Assembly (NCBI GenBank): GCA_012845835.1
Contig: JABAKD010000026.1
Span: forward strand, 12,525,832-12,589,831
DNA length: 64,000 bases
Source of the DNA: Undaria pinnatifida
Lineage: Eukaryota; Sar; Phaeophyceae; Laminariales; Alariaceae
Direction of reading: 5' to 3'
In this document: positions 46,501 to 56,599 of the stretch, in pieces
How the letters are laid out: the number at the start of each line of letters is the position of its first letter
Position numbering within the stretch: position 1 is the first letter of the stretch
Notes under the pieces: model-generated
The model's input: only the letters and a program-made list of their open reading frames with translations
Databases searched by the model: none
Told to the model about the DNA's origin: nothing
Position numbers and translations under genes: made by a program

Positions 46501-47590
46501 GGAGAGATCATTATCTGTTTTGCGGAGATTTGCTGTCAGCAGGATGACTAGATAAAAGGGGGGCAAAAAAGAGAGCGCCCGCCCTTGTTTAGTCGCGTTA
46601 GACTCGAGTTGATTGTGTTGGCTGGGCTTACCAGGTATACAGAGCTTCAGTCGAGCACGGTCGCAGTGTTGGCGAGCGTGCCTGGAAGGTAGCGATGCTT
46701 TCGTTTTTTCGTGTGTGGTTTCATCCTGTTAACAAAGTAGAGCGCCTGAAAGGTAGCGATGCTTTCCTTTTTTGTGTGTGATGCCATCCTGTTGACAGTG
46801 GATCCCCGTAGTATATCTGTTTGCCGTGTCCGGTGCAGCAACCTTACGTTCTGGTTATCTTGCTGTGGCCAGCGAGGTGCCCAGTAAGACGGCCTCGGGA
46901 AAATACTGTCGTTGTAAGTTTTCCACACTAGAGGAATTCTACCGTAACACTATCAAACATTATCAACATTATCAATATTATCGACTCGTTCTACGGTAGC
47001 CTCCCCAACCTTTCTTTGACGAAATCGCCGGTTTTGAAACCAGCTCCAGGCCGTACTTCCTGAAATACGGTGCCCCTTGCCACCCCGACGCCCTTGTTCG
47101 ATAGTAGGACTAGTACTAGTACTGGTAGTAGTCCTTTGCAAACAAGAAAGTATATCGAGGCTTTTTGTTGAACATAACCTTTCCTCATGTCGATCAGCCA
47201 TGAAACGTTCCTTACAAAAGAAAATCGTTGTTTTTTGGGGGGCTATCGTAGAATCAGTCTTATCAACATCATCAACATTATCAGAAACGTTAGTTAACCC
47301 AAAAAATGTAACGGGTCCTTGCCGTGGATTGAGTCGTCGGTGATGTTTTTGTGTTCCTACGCGCAACTGCCAATGTTTGCTAGCTAATGATGAAATGTGC
47401 TGCGCCGTTTCATGTTTTTTTGTTGCGCTGTGATCAGAGAGGTGCCGAGTATGACGGCCGCGAGAAGATGCTTTCGGACGTGGAGGCCACGGCAAAGGGG
47501 AAGAAACTTGGTGTGTGGTCTAAGAAGGGTGGGGAGACTCCCGCGCAGTACAAGGCTCGAATCAAGCGCGAGAAAGCTGCTTCGGCGTAG
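37531..47590 (+). CDS. LCL3: LCL3-type staphylococcal-nuclease-like (SNase) endonuclease
   Basis: Six exons join in phase: 37531-37586, 39518-39608, 40292-40450, 44338-44397, 45738-45839 and 47438-47590 (TAG), giving 206 aa with GT-AG introns of 1931, 683, 3887, 1340 and 1598 bp. ATG 37531 is the first Met after an in-frame stop. One SNase fold spans about residues 37-180. Seen: VADGDSIR (D44, D46), then LQIRLYAVDCPE with R77, D82 and E85, NPAQAFSAEAKE, LLSMDQ, YNRAVCRV with R125, VELLKNGLAVVYRQ and a tail with GAEYDGREKM. R77, E85 and R125 match the SNase catalytic Arg/Glu/Arg, and the aspartates match its Ca2+ ligands. The AVDCPEVAHFG...PAQ and GAEY segments are those of the LCL3 group, single-domain nucleases described as mitochondrial in yeast. 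The N-terminus (MVFGGCM) lacks an obvious membrane helix, so location is uncertain. Plant CAN-type nucleases are the alternative relative. Confidence 0.9.
38342..38400 (+). repeat. (TTG)n/(TCG)n microsatellite
   Basis: About nine GTT repeats pass into GTC and GCT triplets. It lies in LCL3 intron 1. Confidence 0.85.
38921..39172 (+). repeat. Dispersed repeat, copy 2 (pairs with 33040-33297)
   Basis: It aligns with 33040-33297 in the same orientation, with an extra TACCTACTAATAGTACC insertion relative to it. It lies in LCL3 intron 1. Confidence 0.7.
39195..39305 (-). repeat. Partial family-4 repeat, reverse copy
   Basis: It contains CCTGCCTGGTTGGTGAAAAC, CCAACGCG, CGTCCCGGCATAGTAGGGAT and GCGAGGGTCTA, the reverse complement of the first third of the 14717-14998 copy. 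It lies in LCL3 intron 1. Confidence 0.7.
39646..39812 (+). repeat. G-rich tract in LCL3 intron 2
   Basis: GGGG-rich sequence with a homopolymer run of about 20 G at 39708-39728 and repeated GGATTGGGG and GGTGGCGG words. The (CCCT)n pyrimidine run at 39463-39497 is the polypyrimidine tract of the preceding exon's acceptor. Confidence 0.85.
40019..40280 (+). repeat. CTG-rich tract ahead of LCL3 exon 3
   Basis: About 260 bp of CTGCTGTTGCTG-type triplets form the end of intron 2 and run almost to the acceptor at 40291. The Leu-rich and Gln-rich frames it gives are not genes. Confidence 0.85.
40826..40985 (+). repeat. Three-unit minisatellite (TCCAAACGGTCCTTACGTTT)
   Basis: Three units of about 50-65 bp carry ATCCAAAMGATCYTTACRTTTCCG and GGGGTTTYACTTGG. 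Located in LCL3 intron 3. Confidence 0.8.
41107..41232 (+). repeat. Two-unit ~63-bp tandem duplication
   Basis: Two copies share CGTTGGWAGCRCCCMACTCA, GCGC, then AATATTGCAGGAG or ACTTTGCAGGAG with GTGTYGCGCT. Located in LCL3 intron 3. Confidence 0.8.
42198..42491 (-). CDS. Small antisense ORF with one predicted membrane helix
   Basis: ATG 42491 opens a 97-aa frame within LCL3 intron 3 on the opposite strand. A charged, Ser-rich N-terminus (about 34 aa) precedes KKAIAGILVVLGMFLTSGAA, a good membrane-helix candidate, then a Cys-containing tail. A TATA-like CTATAAACG lies about 25 bp upstream of the ATG on that strand. The layout loosely recalls TMEM230-type small membrane proteins, but the second helix is absent unless spliced in, and I could not find that exon. 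It may be the first exon of a nested gene or chance. Confidence 0.3.
   Translation of the reverse strand: MVDGKKRPGPAEDSSSSRTKQRFSPPNYPDTRRRNMKKAIAGILVVLGMFLTSGAAVAGLHESTWPGCFPLRSSGMFAHACCVTTRVTAGVGGGGLA
43480..44090 (+). repeat. Large minisatellite in LCL3 intron 3
   Basis: About 13 units of about 41-58 bp consist of GATATGTTGCTATTACCGCT, AATATGG, and a variable number of TATGATGG sub-repeats. The His/Ile/Tyr-rich minus-strand frame at 43811-44122 is its translation. Part of the 3.9-kb intron. Confidence 0.95.
45107..45330 (+). repeat. Family-3 GATC-rich copy in LCL3 intron 4
   Basis: It starts TCACACCCCGGACAGATTAT, GATCTAGATC and continues through GGGATCTGCACATAAAGAGT, CATGAGCTAGGCCGCACAG and a terminal GAATCGGTGATC. 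It is colinear with 20307-20609. Confidence 0.65.
46198..46443 (-). repeat. Family-3 GATC-rich copy, reverse, in LCL3 intron 5
   Basis: It begins GTTCACGCCTCGTATAGATC, ACCGATC and ends GATCTAGATCGTGATCTGTC, TGAAGTGTTG. It carries GTATGGTCTAGCTCATG, the reverse complement of the family-3 internal word. Confidence 0.65.
47018..47110 (-). repeat. Third copy of the 10905-11000 repeat
   Basis: It shares CCGGTTTTGAAACCAGC, TCCTGAAATACGGTGCCCCT and the CACCCCGACG string with 10905-11000 and the reverse copy at 12470-12560. Located in LCL3 intron 5. Confidence 0.7.
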
Positions 47591-47629
47591 AAAGGTATAG
47601 AGTAAGAGGGGAGGAGCTGGAAAGTGATG

Positions 47630-47860
47630 TTGGTTGTAAACGAGTTGAATCGAATTGAACTGAATGGAAAATCGAATAGGGTTGGGTTGAACTGAGTTGA
47701 AGTGCATCGAATTGAGGTGAATCGAATTGGATTGAAACGCGTTGTGTTGCATCGGCACGAAACGAGGCATGTTTGAATCGATGTCCATCGAACGAATTGA
47801 ATTTGTTTGAATTGAGATTGAATTGAATTGCCTCGAATTGAATTGTTCAACGTAGAAGCA
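47630..47860 (+). repeat. Degenerate GAATTGAA pentamer-rich tract
   Basis: Dense GAATTGAA, GAGTTGAA and AATCGAATTG words start about 40 bp after the LCL3 stop codon. Low complexity, no gene. Confidence 0.8.
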
Positions 47861-48109
47861 AAATCAGACGAAAGGAATCGGTTCTCATCTACACGAAGGC
47901 CTCGACCCCTTCGACCAAGCCCAGACGGCACCGGGGCAATGAGATATAGCACATTTGTGTTATATGGACATGTTGTCTTCAGTAGATATATATGTATAGC
48001 GCATGAGACAGAGACGTTCTCACGACTAACTGCTAGGCTATGGCTAGGCTAGGGGCATATCGGAAGGTTTGATTATGGTAAATAGTACTTGGGCATGCCC
48101 GAGTGGCGT

Positions 48110-48306
48110 TCCCCCGAGTGTGAGCTTCGCTAGGGGCATATGGGAAGTCGTGGAGGGGGAGTGTACTCATTTCACGCTTAGTGTGGGCTTCGCTAGGGGC
48201 ATGTGGGAAGTCGTGCAGGGGGAGTGTACTCATTTCACGCATAGTGTGGGCTTCGCTAGGGGCATGTGGGAAGTCGTGGAGGGGGAGTGTACTCATTTCA
48301 CGCATA
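48110..48306 (+). repeat. ~64-bp minisatellite, three units
   Basis: The unit is GTGTGGGCTTCGCTAGGGGC, ATGTGGGAAGTCGTGGAGGG, GGAGTGTACTCATTTCACGC, ATA. A degenerate fourth start lies at 48045. It abuts a partial family-4 copy. Confidence 0.9.
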
Positions 48307-48440
48307 GCCGTAGTGGTAAGACTATTGACCCTCGCATCCCCACAGTACCGGGATGGAGCATGTCGGGTTTTTGACCGACCAGGCAGGCATCGCGTGCACC
48401 AAGCTCGAAGCGCCATGAGGTGTTCCAAGAGTCGCATGAG
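48305..48440 (+). repeat. Partial family-4 repeat
   Basis: It carries GCCGTAGTGGTAAGACTATT, GACCCTCGCATCCC, CGGGTTTTTGACCGACCAGG and AAGCGCCATGAGGTGTTCC, matching the first half of 14717-14998. Confidence 0.75.
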
Positions 48441-48616
48441 GGGGTGGGGGCCGCGTGATACGGACGGTGGCCTACTTTTCGGCGGGTGGTTGTAGGGGCT
48501 GCGCGGGATGGTTATCCCTTCACGGGAGAGTTTGCTAGTCTGGGGGCATGTTGGACGTTGCGGGTGGGGCGGTATCGCCGCGTGATTCGTGTTATCGACA
48601 ATCATTTTTTTTCGGG

Positions 48617-48960
48617 GTGTTTCTCGGGTCAGGTGGGGTCGGCTCGGCTCGGCTCGGGTCGGGTCGGGTCGGGTAGGGTCGGGTCGGGTCGGGTCGGGTC
48701 GGGTCGGGTCGGGTCGGGTCGGGTCGGGTCGGGTCGGGTCGGGTCGGGTCGGGTCGGGTCGGGTCGGGTCGGGTTGGGTCGGGTCGGGTCGGGTCGGGTT
48801 GGGTCAGGGTAGCCCAACTCGACCCACTGGTGAGACTTGAAAACTTGCTGACCCGGCCTGCGAGATTTCGAACACCTCCTGACCGGGCCGGTCTCGACTT
48901 GCGAGGTTTTGAAAACCTCTTTCTTGAACCAATGTGCGGGTCGGGTCATGGCCCGTGCAA
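48617..48960. repeat. (GGGTC)n block
   Basis: An almost perfect (GGGTC)n pentamer array of about 180 bp (about 48640-48810) is followed by degenerate GACCCG-type spacer units (GAGATTTCGAACACCTCCTG) and GGGTCATGGCCCGTG. Same family as 29043-29480. Confidence 0.9.
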
Positions 48961-49448
48961 ATGTTTTTTTTTTTTTTACGTGGCGTTCCCCGCGGGTGTG
49001 TTCGGCTTGAGGCATGCGCGGCCAAGAGTGCGGTGGCGGGATTATCGTTTTTTGGCCACCCCCTGCATATTTGCAGCCTTGAGCTCTTTGGTGTTTTTCG
49101 GGTTCAGAATATGGATCGTCTGTATGGGGTTGTGTTGCTAGTTACGCTACACTAAAAACAAGATTTATGTCCGTTTTTGAGGGATGAATGTGGAGGCAAT
49201 GGCGCCAGTGGGCTATATATACTCGGCGATGAAAACAGGGGTGCCCCCCCCCCCCCCCCCCCGCGCGCCGGCCCCCATCGTAGCCGTGATCGCCCTAGAA
49301 GTCGCGGCTGAAGTGGCAGCACGGGCATGATACGGGTACTGTTTTGGAGACGGTGGGTGCGGAGTGTTCACGACGGTAGATGGCGGTATAGCAGGCGCGA
49401 GGGAAGCGAACGCATGCCCTCAAGCGAACGCATGCCCTCCCCTCGGGT

Positions 49449-49706
49449 GCACGCACGCTACGATAGAGGTCAGCAAGCACTTTGTTCAGGCTCAAACGTG
49501 CTTTGGATAACTGGGCTCCTTGAGCCTAAATCGTAGGCCTTTAGGTATTTTTGTATTTGTTTTCGTTGTATACCTGGACCATGCATGGTATTGTTCATCG
49601 AGTAGCGAGTTTTTACTTCCCTCGTATTTTGTGGGAGAGGGTATGCGGAGAGCTTGAAGGGAGAAACTACAGAAAAAAACGGGGTGCCTCCACCGTGGCT
49701 GTCCGT
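49449..49706 (-). mobile_element. Family-1 MITE-like element, reverse copy
   Basis: The left end is GCACGCACGCTACGATAGAGG. The interior reads GGATAACTGGGCTCCTTGAG, CCTAAATCGTAGG, a diverged reverse signature. The right end is a poor match (GTGCCTCCACCGTGGCTGTCC). Length about 258 bp, non-coding. Confidence 0.55.
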
Positions 49707-51076
49707 GGCTACCCGGCTCTCCACAATGCCGTGGTTATAGTATTAAGCTCTGCGTTTAGTTGTTTCCGCGCGGACGTCTCTCGCGTGGTGGGATTAGGTA
49801 TGTATGATGGCTTGCCTTCTTTGAAAGCACGGGTGGGCGTGCGCGAGGATCGGGCGGTGGCGCTTCCTTGCCTCCAAAAACCGGCGCCGTTGTTGTGTGT
49901 AAAGTGTTTTCTTTTATTCACACGGCCCCGGTACACCGGCGCTCTGTCTCGTCCCCCTCTGGTGTTACAGAACCAAAATCAATGTAGTTTGGGCTTGAGA
50001 TTAGTCAACAGTCACCAAGGTTGTATGCTGGACTGCATCGGTATACTGGGAGCCGCCGTTTTATTGAATACGAGGACGTTATTTGTGCTTTGAGCAAGCG
50101 ATGTCAACTTTTTGGGAGTTTTTTCCGGGATTGCTCGCCGAGCTCAGCGTGCAGGACTGCGAGACTTCCCAAATGGCGGCGGGTGGCCTCTGCGGAGGCG
50201 CCACAGCGAGTGCGTGGCCGTCGGGGCCTTAAGGCGGTAGTAATAGGCTCTGCGGTGAGCAAACCTGCTATACACAAACCGCGATAACGTAACCGCGGTC
50301 AATCCATCATTGGGGACAATAAATATAGCCGTCTGAGCAATCCCCAATCACCAACACAGAAACTCAACCTAAAGGGGATTAGAAGATTAGTCATGAAGAC
50401 TCACGATTAATCGCTTGTTTGTGTCGTAAACATTATTGCTAGTGGTACAGCCAGGCACATCCGGTACAATTTTTGCAGAAAGTTCGTACTATGTATACCT
50501 GTGTATACAGGTGCATATATGACGAACGTGTTCACATGGTAAGCGTTGTTGCAAAGTTTGTGCAAAATGCAGCCCAGGTCATGTAACTCAACCCTGGTTG
50601 CTCTTACTTATCCCGGACTACATGCATTGGAGAGCGCATATACTGACCGCCACGCTGATGGCATGACCTTCACCGCCGCCTTACACTACTACCTCGATGT
50701 CCCCCCTTGATAGGCTTGCATAGTAGGACTACTGCTTTGGCATCATAAAAGTCAACGCCAGGTACGTGTTGTACCCGCTCGGTATCGAGCAGTCCCAGCA
50801 CGACATTGCCGGAGCATACTTAAGACCAATCAACGTGTGATAATCAACCCAACTGATTCCACTGCGTCGTCGACGTACAAAGCCGCCTAGTTCCTGTTAA
50901 TAGCGCATGGCGGAGCCGGCCATCCCGCTCCATCCTCACGCCCCCCCCCCCCCCCCCCCCCCCCCTTCCTCCTAAAACCTCACGCCGTTTATCCTCCTCC
51001 TCCTCGGATCCACCAAGGCCGACGAGAACGCCGCCTGCCCGTCGCTGATTGCCCGTTTCTACCACCCCCATCTCAC
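49707..51076. other. No supported gene; C homopolymer at 50941-50966
   Basis: Frames at 49551-50093 and 50021-50287 show no motifs. A run of about 26 C follows at 50941 and makes poly-Gly or poly-Pro frames. I see no other structure. Confidence 0.5.
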
Positions 51077-51417
51077 TTGTTTCGCCATCGAACCATCACC
51101 TTGGCTCCCATGTTCGGGCGGTTTAGACACTGCGTCGATGCAAGCTTCCGCATGCTCTCGGAAAACATATGTTGCTGAGCTACGGCCGCGTCGAGACCCG
51201 AGTGATCCCCGAAATCACGACCGCAAGAGCAAACCCATTTTGCATGCCGCCTGCTTCCAGCGTGACTGGAACTTTTGATGCATACGGGCTCCCGCGAATC
51301 CTGAACAGTGGACTTGGCTGCTGTGCCTGCGTCGTTGCCGTTTACGGTGCTAATGCTCTTCTTGGTGATGCTCGTTTTCTTTGGTACCCTACACCCACAG
51401 TAGTCACGGCTAAGCAT
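51077..51417 (-). CDS. Unidentified exon with a Cys/His-containing segment
   Basis: ATG 51417 opens a minus-strand frame of 113 codons that reaches a good donor, CAA | GTGAGA, at 51077. Reading through the donor would give a stop 2 bp later. The frame contains WVCSCGRDFGDHSGLDAAVA followed by QQHM, loosely like a C2H2 finger, after a basic Ser/Thr-rich region. I do not recognise the protein and could not identify the next exon. A + strand frame also covers the area, so the strand is not certain. Confidence 0.3.
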
Positions 51418-53338
51418 CCCAACCAAAGGCGCTATTTGGTGTCACAATGACTGGAAGGCCGTGTCTACTAGCGCGTAATAAAGGGGATGACATCCTGACA
51501 TCTCCTGTTGACATCGTTTCACCCTTACACCCGCAGCTATGTCCACGTTTGCAGTCTTAATATTGCACCTATCTCCCAACTGGGTATGAGTATTTCCTAC
51601 CGCGTTTGGTTCCAATTGCACTGTGAGCTTCTATTGCAGGACACAATTTGCCTAGCTCACGTCTGGTTACCGAGCACACTTTATCGATATATCCTGCGTG
51701 CAGTTTATAACAACTTCCAACATCGATCATTACTAGGCAATTAGACAAGTAGATAGCCGCCGTAGACTATATTATTACCATCTCCCAACCAACACTGCGG
51801 TGCCTCTCAATAGGACAAACTCCAAAACAAAAAACAGAGAATCGCCGGCTCTCTTCCATGATCTCTACCGCATAGACTATAGTCTAGTCTATACACGTAA
51901 TGTATGCATATATATATATCGATACCCAGGACACCGAGGATAGCCTTACGCCCCTCATCACCAGGTGCTCCTCTTCCAGGAAAATCAACACCATGTCACA
52001 ACGTACGTCCTGTATCACCTGTGGCCGCGATTGTCATTTCAATACCGCCCCAATAGCACCATTATTACCGTCCTACAGCCTAGACCAAGGTGCCGCGGTC
52101 GTTTACGGTTCGACCGTCTTCAATCGCTGCCGACCAAAACTGTCTTAAAAAATGGAAAAATCGCTATCAAACAGACACACTACCACAATATCTCGGTACC
52201 GAGTCGGTCAACAACAAGCACCGCAGTCGTACGACTGGTACAGTATATTTCCGATGTGTAGACTATACTATACTATACTTATGGCGAACGATCGAAAACA
52301 AAGGGCCTCCGTATTTCGTTACCGTTCGAACCTTTCCCGAGGTTTCTCGCTGTATATAAATTACAAACTCATCAATTCGCCCGCCGTCTTCAACTGCCGA
52401 TGGTTTGGGCACTGTTTAGTGCTGGATACAATTATAAGAAATAGTTATATGCAGAGAAACTCATCGTTTGCTGACCCTTAGCTAACCTGCGTCCCTCATG
52501 AGAACCCCCCCCCCCCCGACCCGCGCACCCCTCCATATAATCTCGCGCGATCATTGTTGTAATAGCTAGTGCACCGCCGTACTCGAAGGATTCACCTTGA
52601 TTATTCGATCAACACACGATCCCCACACACGCTCACGATTTTTGTTGCAAAGTACCGCCGTATTGGCATGGCTATAATCGTTGTATAGTCTAGGTACATA
52701 GTCATGGCTGTAGTCTAATCATTGTATTTTCTCGCTTTTCATGCCCCACATTAATAGGTACACGAATACGGCGACGAACGACGCACTCTATCGCTCTCAT
52801 GTGTCACATTACTACTGATTACCATAGATAGGTGCACGGTTATGGCCTAAGTCATAGCGCTCTCTTCGAGTGTTAAATTTTCTCAACGTGAGGCCGAACA
52901 CACGCTGTAGACGGCGTTTTTCGTTCAAGCTAGATCGACCTTGGTATTGGTGTCATAATACTCTTCCACGCCGCTGCGTTCGATCTTTGTTTCTTCGTGC
53001 CGTCTGGGTCACCATTATTAGTAGTGTAATCTCATCTATCAGCCTCTTTACCCTGTTGCGTGCTACCTCCACTCGTTAGCAAAAACAAGTAACCCTTTTT
53101 GCATCTAGTTAGTAGTTGTCTACACTTACTTGCGTACTTCAGAAATTATTTTGAGGGGTCATAGCCTCCCTTCATACTAGCATATCAAGTGTCCGTAGAC
53201 TACCGCGCCCAATACTCAGTTCTTGGAGAAATGAGGATCACCCGCGGCAGTTCCAGTGGCTAAGTATCAGTCTCCTAGAGGGACGACTTCAACCTGCATA
53301 TACGATATGATATGATATGATAGTTGGTATCATCTACG
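51418..53338. other. No supported gene
   Basis: The stretch is AT-richer, with small direct words (ACTATACTATACTATAC, TATAGTCTAGGTACATAGTC) and a (TA)n run near 51908. Frames of up to about 109 codons lack motifs. A CGATATGATATGATATGATA run lies at 53303. Confidence 0.5.
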
Positions 53339-53605
53339 GACGCGTGCTACGATAGAGGTGTGGACACCACTGTTTTTCTCAATACTACCCCTCAATTTGG
53401 GAGCTCAAGACCTTTCTAAGTTAAGGCAAAAACTGATTTGGTGAAAAAGAAATGATATCGGGTGAAACGCCTCACGGCTTATGTATACAACGAAAATCGT
53501 GAATATAAAATTGCCTGCTTCGGACGATTTTGGGTTAAGGAGCGCCACGCTCTTCAGAAACTGTTTTGGAAAAAAAAGTGCTACCTCGCTGTAGTAGCAT
53601 GGGTC
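53339..53605 (+). mobile_element. Family-1 MITE-like element, intact short form
   Basis: Left end GACGCGTGCTACGATAGAGG, right end CCTCGCTGTAGTAGCATGGGTC, inverted with a few mismatches. Interior: AACTGATTTGG, a T/A-rich centre, then CGGACGATTTTGGGTTAAGG, AGCGCC. Length 267 bp. It abuts the acidic ORF that follows. Confidence 0.8.
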
Positions 53606-53950
53606 TTCGCGCAATGTAGTCTCCTAGGCCGCCACGTTCGATCTTCATGGCGGTTGCGCCAAGCTCGACCTTTTTGCGCGTGTTCTCTTGGTAGATTATC
53701 TTGTCCCACACTTTCCCGTAAGCTTCCTGGATAAGGTAAACGTTGTCGAGATCGTCCGGCTCCTGCTCCTCCTCCTCCTCCTCCTCCTCCCCGGTGTGGT
53801 CGGCGTCGTCAAATGTTTCCAGCACGTCCGCGTGGCACCTGCCTTGGACGAAGCACCGGAAACCAGCTTCATAAACAGTAAACAAGGCTGGCTGCGGCAG
53901 TGTGTGTATTCTGCACCCATTCTTACTCTGACCAGCGCAAAAAACAATCT
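53606..53950 (-). CDS. Unidentified acidic ORF
   Basis: The minus-strand frame from about 53950 down to the edge of the family-1 element encodes an FDDADHTG segment, an Asp/Glu tract (eight Glu), DNVYLIQEAYGKVWDKIIYQ and a basic ELGATAMK stretch. The composition looks protein-like rather than repeat-like. No domain is recognised. The frame runs into the MITE end, which would truncate it or supply its last residues. It could be an exon of an unseen gene or a relic. Confidence 0.3.
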
Positions 53951-54141
53951 TTTTGGCGGCGCCTATCGAAAAATAGTATCTGGATGAGCACAAGCAAGTG
54001 CCTAGGACTGGAAATTTTCGCTGAGGCAAAAAGCCGCAAGGGCAAGGCTACGGGTAGGGGGGGGGGGTAACCTCTGTTTCACTGCGCCGGATTTGTGCCA
54101 CTCGCCCGAGTGACTCCGTATCTGGCTGAAGAAATGGCTTG

Positions 54142-54403
54142 GCCGCGTGCCGCGATACAGGTGTACGACGTTTTTTTTCTGAGCTTCCTCAATTAGGGAG
54201 CCTAAGAACCTCCCAAAAGAAGTGATTTGGAGAAAAATCAAAACTGCTACCCCGGCTCAAAAATTCCATGGCCTAGGTAGGTACACAGCAAGAATTCTGA
54301 AAAAAAAAAAATGGTCGATTTCCGACGATTTTGGGTTAAGGGGCCCCGTCATTCAGAAAACACTTTTCAGACGAAAAGTGCCACCTTTATCTTAGCACGC
54401 GTC
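54142..54403 (+). mobile_element. Family-1 MITE-like element, intact short form
   Basis: Left end GCCGCGTGCCGCGATACAGG, right end CCTTTATCTTAGCACGCGTC. Interior signature AAGTGATTTGGAGAAAAATC and CCGACGATTTTGGGTTAAGG, GGCCCCGTCATTCAG. Length 262 bp. Confidence 0.8.
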
Positions 54404-54915
54404 TGGGAGCGATTTTTGTTATGGCTTAGCGTAGGTAACCATTCCTTGGCGGTGTCGTACCCCGAAAAAAAAGCACACACACAGTCACACAGTCTACAGC
54501 TTAATTAAGCCCGTGTTGGTCTTACATGGACCGACGTGGGACAAAGCAAACTACTCCCAGATGTTCACGCAAAGCTTCTGTATATTGTCGAACCTCCGGA
54601 ACCATCGAGTGGGTAAGGGAAGGGACATCGCATAGCAAAGCATCACACGCCAGCAAACTACCCGCCTCGATAGAACGCATATCCCCCAGAAGCACATTCG
54701 TACCCTTACTACAAGAATCCCTCATCAAGTGTAGAACTGCCAACTCTCCGATAGAATATCATCGCCGTAGAGGACAACCAACAGACGGCAAAGGAACTGG
54801 GGGGTCACTCGCGCCAGTGAGTCCGAGCCGCCGCGCCGAGAGTGACCCCCCTGGCCTAAATCTCACGGAACGTGCTGCGAATAATACCTCACCCAAAGTG
54901 CTGATCTTGGGAAAA

Positions 54916-55511
54916 GACGCGTGGTACGATCCAAGTGCAGCGCTCTTTTTCTAATACTCCTCCTCACTTTGAGAGCTTATGAGTCCCGAAATTGCTCCCT
55001 ATACTAACTTCAAAGTAGTTTTCCCCAAAAGGGTTTCCAGTTGTAAAGGCGTTAAGATATTTTCTCAAAAACTGATTTGGAGAAAAATACAAATAAACCT
55101 GCTTTATCGCGGATGAAAAATTGCATGGCCTAGGTACACGACGGGAGAATCTTGCAAAAAAACAAAATCACCTAGTTCAGACGATTTTAGGTTAAGGAGC
55201 CCCGTCATTCCGAAAAAAACAACAACAAAAAGAGCCATCCCACGATAGGGTTGAAGCAGAAAGTCCCTGAGCTCCTCACATGAGGAACTTAATATCTCAC
55301 CCCCAAAATGACTTCGAATGCGTTTGTTCGCAATACCCGATAAAGCTTCCATGCCTTAGTCCAAAATATAATGTACTCGTCATAATACTTCATTGACCGG
55401 CAGTTCCTCACATGAGGAACTCAATCGCCCAGGGACGTTTTGGCGCAAAAACTGCAACCCCTACCGTGGGATGACTCAAAAATGGTATATAGCTCTATCG
55501 TAGCATGCGCC
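54916..55511 (+). mobile_element. Family-1 element interrupted by family 2 and a third segment
   Basis: Ends GACGCGTGGTACGATCCAAG and CTCTATCGTAGCATGCGCC. It contains a complete family-2 element (55232-55477) and, nearer the left end, a segment of about 72-80 bp (TTGCTCCCTATACTAACTTC ... AAAGGCGTTAAG) that is the reverse of the 11385-11445 and 44738-44800 repeats. Subtracting both leaves about 270 bp, the family-1 length. Confidence 0.75.
55232..55477. mobile_element. Family-2 element nested in family 1
   Basis: Left end GAGCCATCCCACGATAGGGT; right end CAACCCCTACCGTGGGATGA, CTC. Internal palindromic words CCTCACATGAGGAAC occur twice. It is flanked by AAAAA on both sides, a possible target duplication. 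Length 246 bp. Confidence 0.75.
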
Positions 55512-55595
55512 TCACGCTCATCCTCCTCGCGTAAAAATAACGCTATCGCCTCATTTTTTCACGATCCAAAAACTCATACAACTTAAACTTTAAAA

Positions 55596-56201
55596 CTTTC
55601 TCCCCGTAGACGCAGATGCCAATCTAAGAGGGTTGATGTAAGCACTTTACCTGGCTGCCAAATCCGCGGTCTGTTCGACGCTAGGACGCACACCCTTCTC
55701 AAACTTCTCGATGGACCTCTTCTTGAAGCTTTTTGCGACCCTGCTGCCTTTAACTTTCCGAAGCATGTTGGCGCTGTCGATGAGGCGACGGCGGGCGTCG
55801 TTTCTTCAGCGTTTGCAGCCATTATCTCGATGGCGGATGCGGCTACGTCCATCTATCTCTCGCCGGTAAATAGGTCGGGTGTGAACCAGGTTGCAAAAAA
55901 AGCAAGGGAAGAACGGAGAGAGACGACAAAAGCTTACGCTGCGAAGTGTTTGTTGCAGAGAAAATGGCTTGTATGCAAGGATCAAAAACACCATCAAGCT
56001 CTGTCTGGTAGGCACCCACGATGGAAGCACACGATGGGTAGTGGTCCGATGTATTTTCACAAGAACAACGAGTGGAACCATGTGTACTTTTTGAGTGAAG
56101 ACAAGCCGGTGAGAGGAACAAGCCTGCTGTCTGTACGTAGCCCCCGTACCGTTGCACAAATCTCGAGCGCTGGGTACACAAGCAATAACGGCCCGCCGTA
56201 A
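55596..56201 (+). CDS. Unidentified ORF/exon
   Basis: A + frame stays open from about 55596 to the stop at 56201, but the only ATG near the front is at 55830 (123 aa from there). The upstream part (GLFDARTHTLLKLLDGPLLE and so on) looks protein-like, so the ORF may be the last exon of a gene entered by an acceptor near 55641 (ATGTAAG). The rest is Lys/Arg-rich with HPRWKHTMGSG and NNEWNHVYFLSED. No family recognised. Minus-strand frames also overlap the region, so the strand is tentative. Confidence 0.35.
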   Translation, partial: LSPRRRRCQSKRVDVSTLPGCQIRGLFDARTHTLLKLLDGPLLEAFCDPAAFNFPKHVGAVDEATAGVVSSAFAAIISMADAATSIYLSPVNRSGVNQVAKKAREERRETTKAYAAKCLLQRKWLVCKDQKHHQALSGRHPRWKHTMGSGPMYFHKNNEWNHVYFLSEDKPVRGTSLLSVRSPRTVAQISSAGYTSNNGPP

Positions 56202-56599
56202 GAGTACGTGCGCGCTAGCCCACTACCTGTGGCGCTTGCTTTTAATATATTAATTCTTCGGTCAATGCTGAAACGTCAAACAAACGTCGTTAGCCTCGAC
56301 CCTGGTGAGCAGACCACCGTACAAGATGGTGCATTCACGGGTTGCCCGTTGAACAGGATAAAATGAAACCACGCAAACCACCGTAACGGTAAACGACGCA
56401 CTCTCCCGCTGCTCGTGGACCTTGCGACCAAAAAATGCCAGATCGTGTTTACCTTAAACATGAACGCATACAACAGGGGCCGACGCACTATTCCACTATA
56501 CTTGTTGAGCTTTCTTCAGGCGTATACCCTGTTTATAACTACTAAACTTGTCGTCACCGCTTAGACCCTCGCCTCGTGCATGAAGCTGGGCAGACTTAC

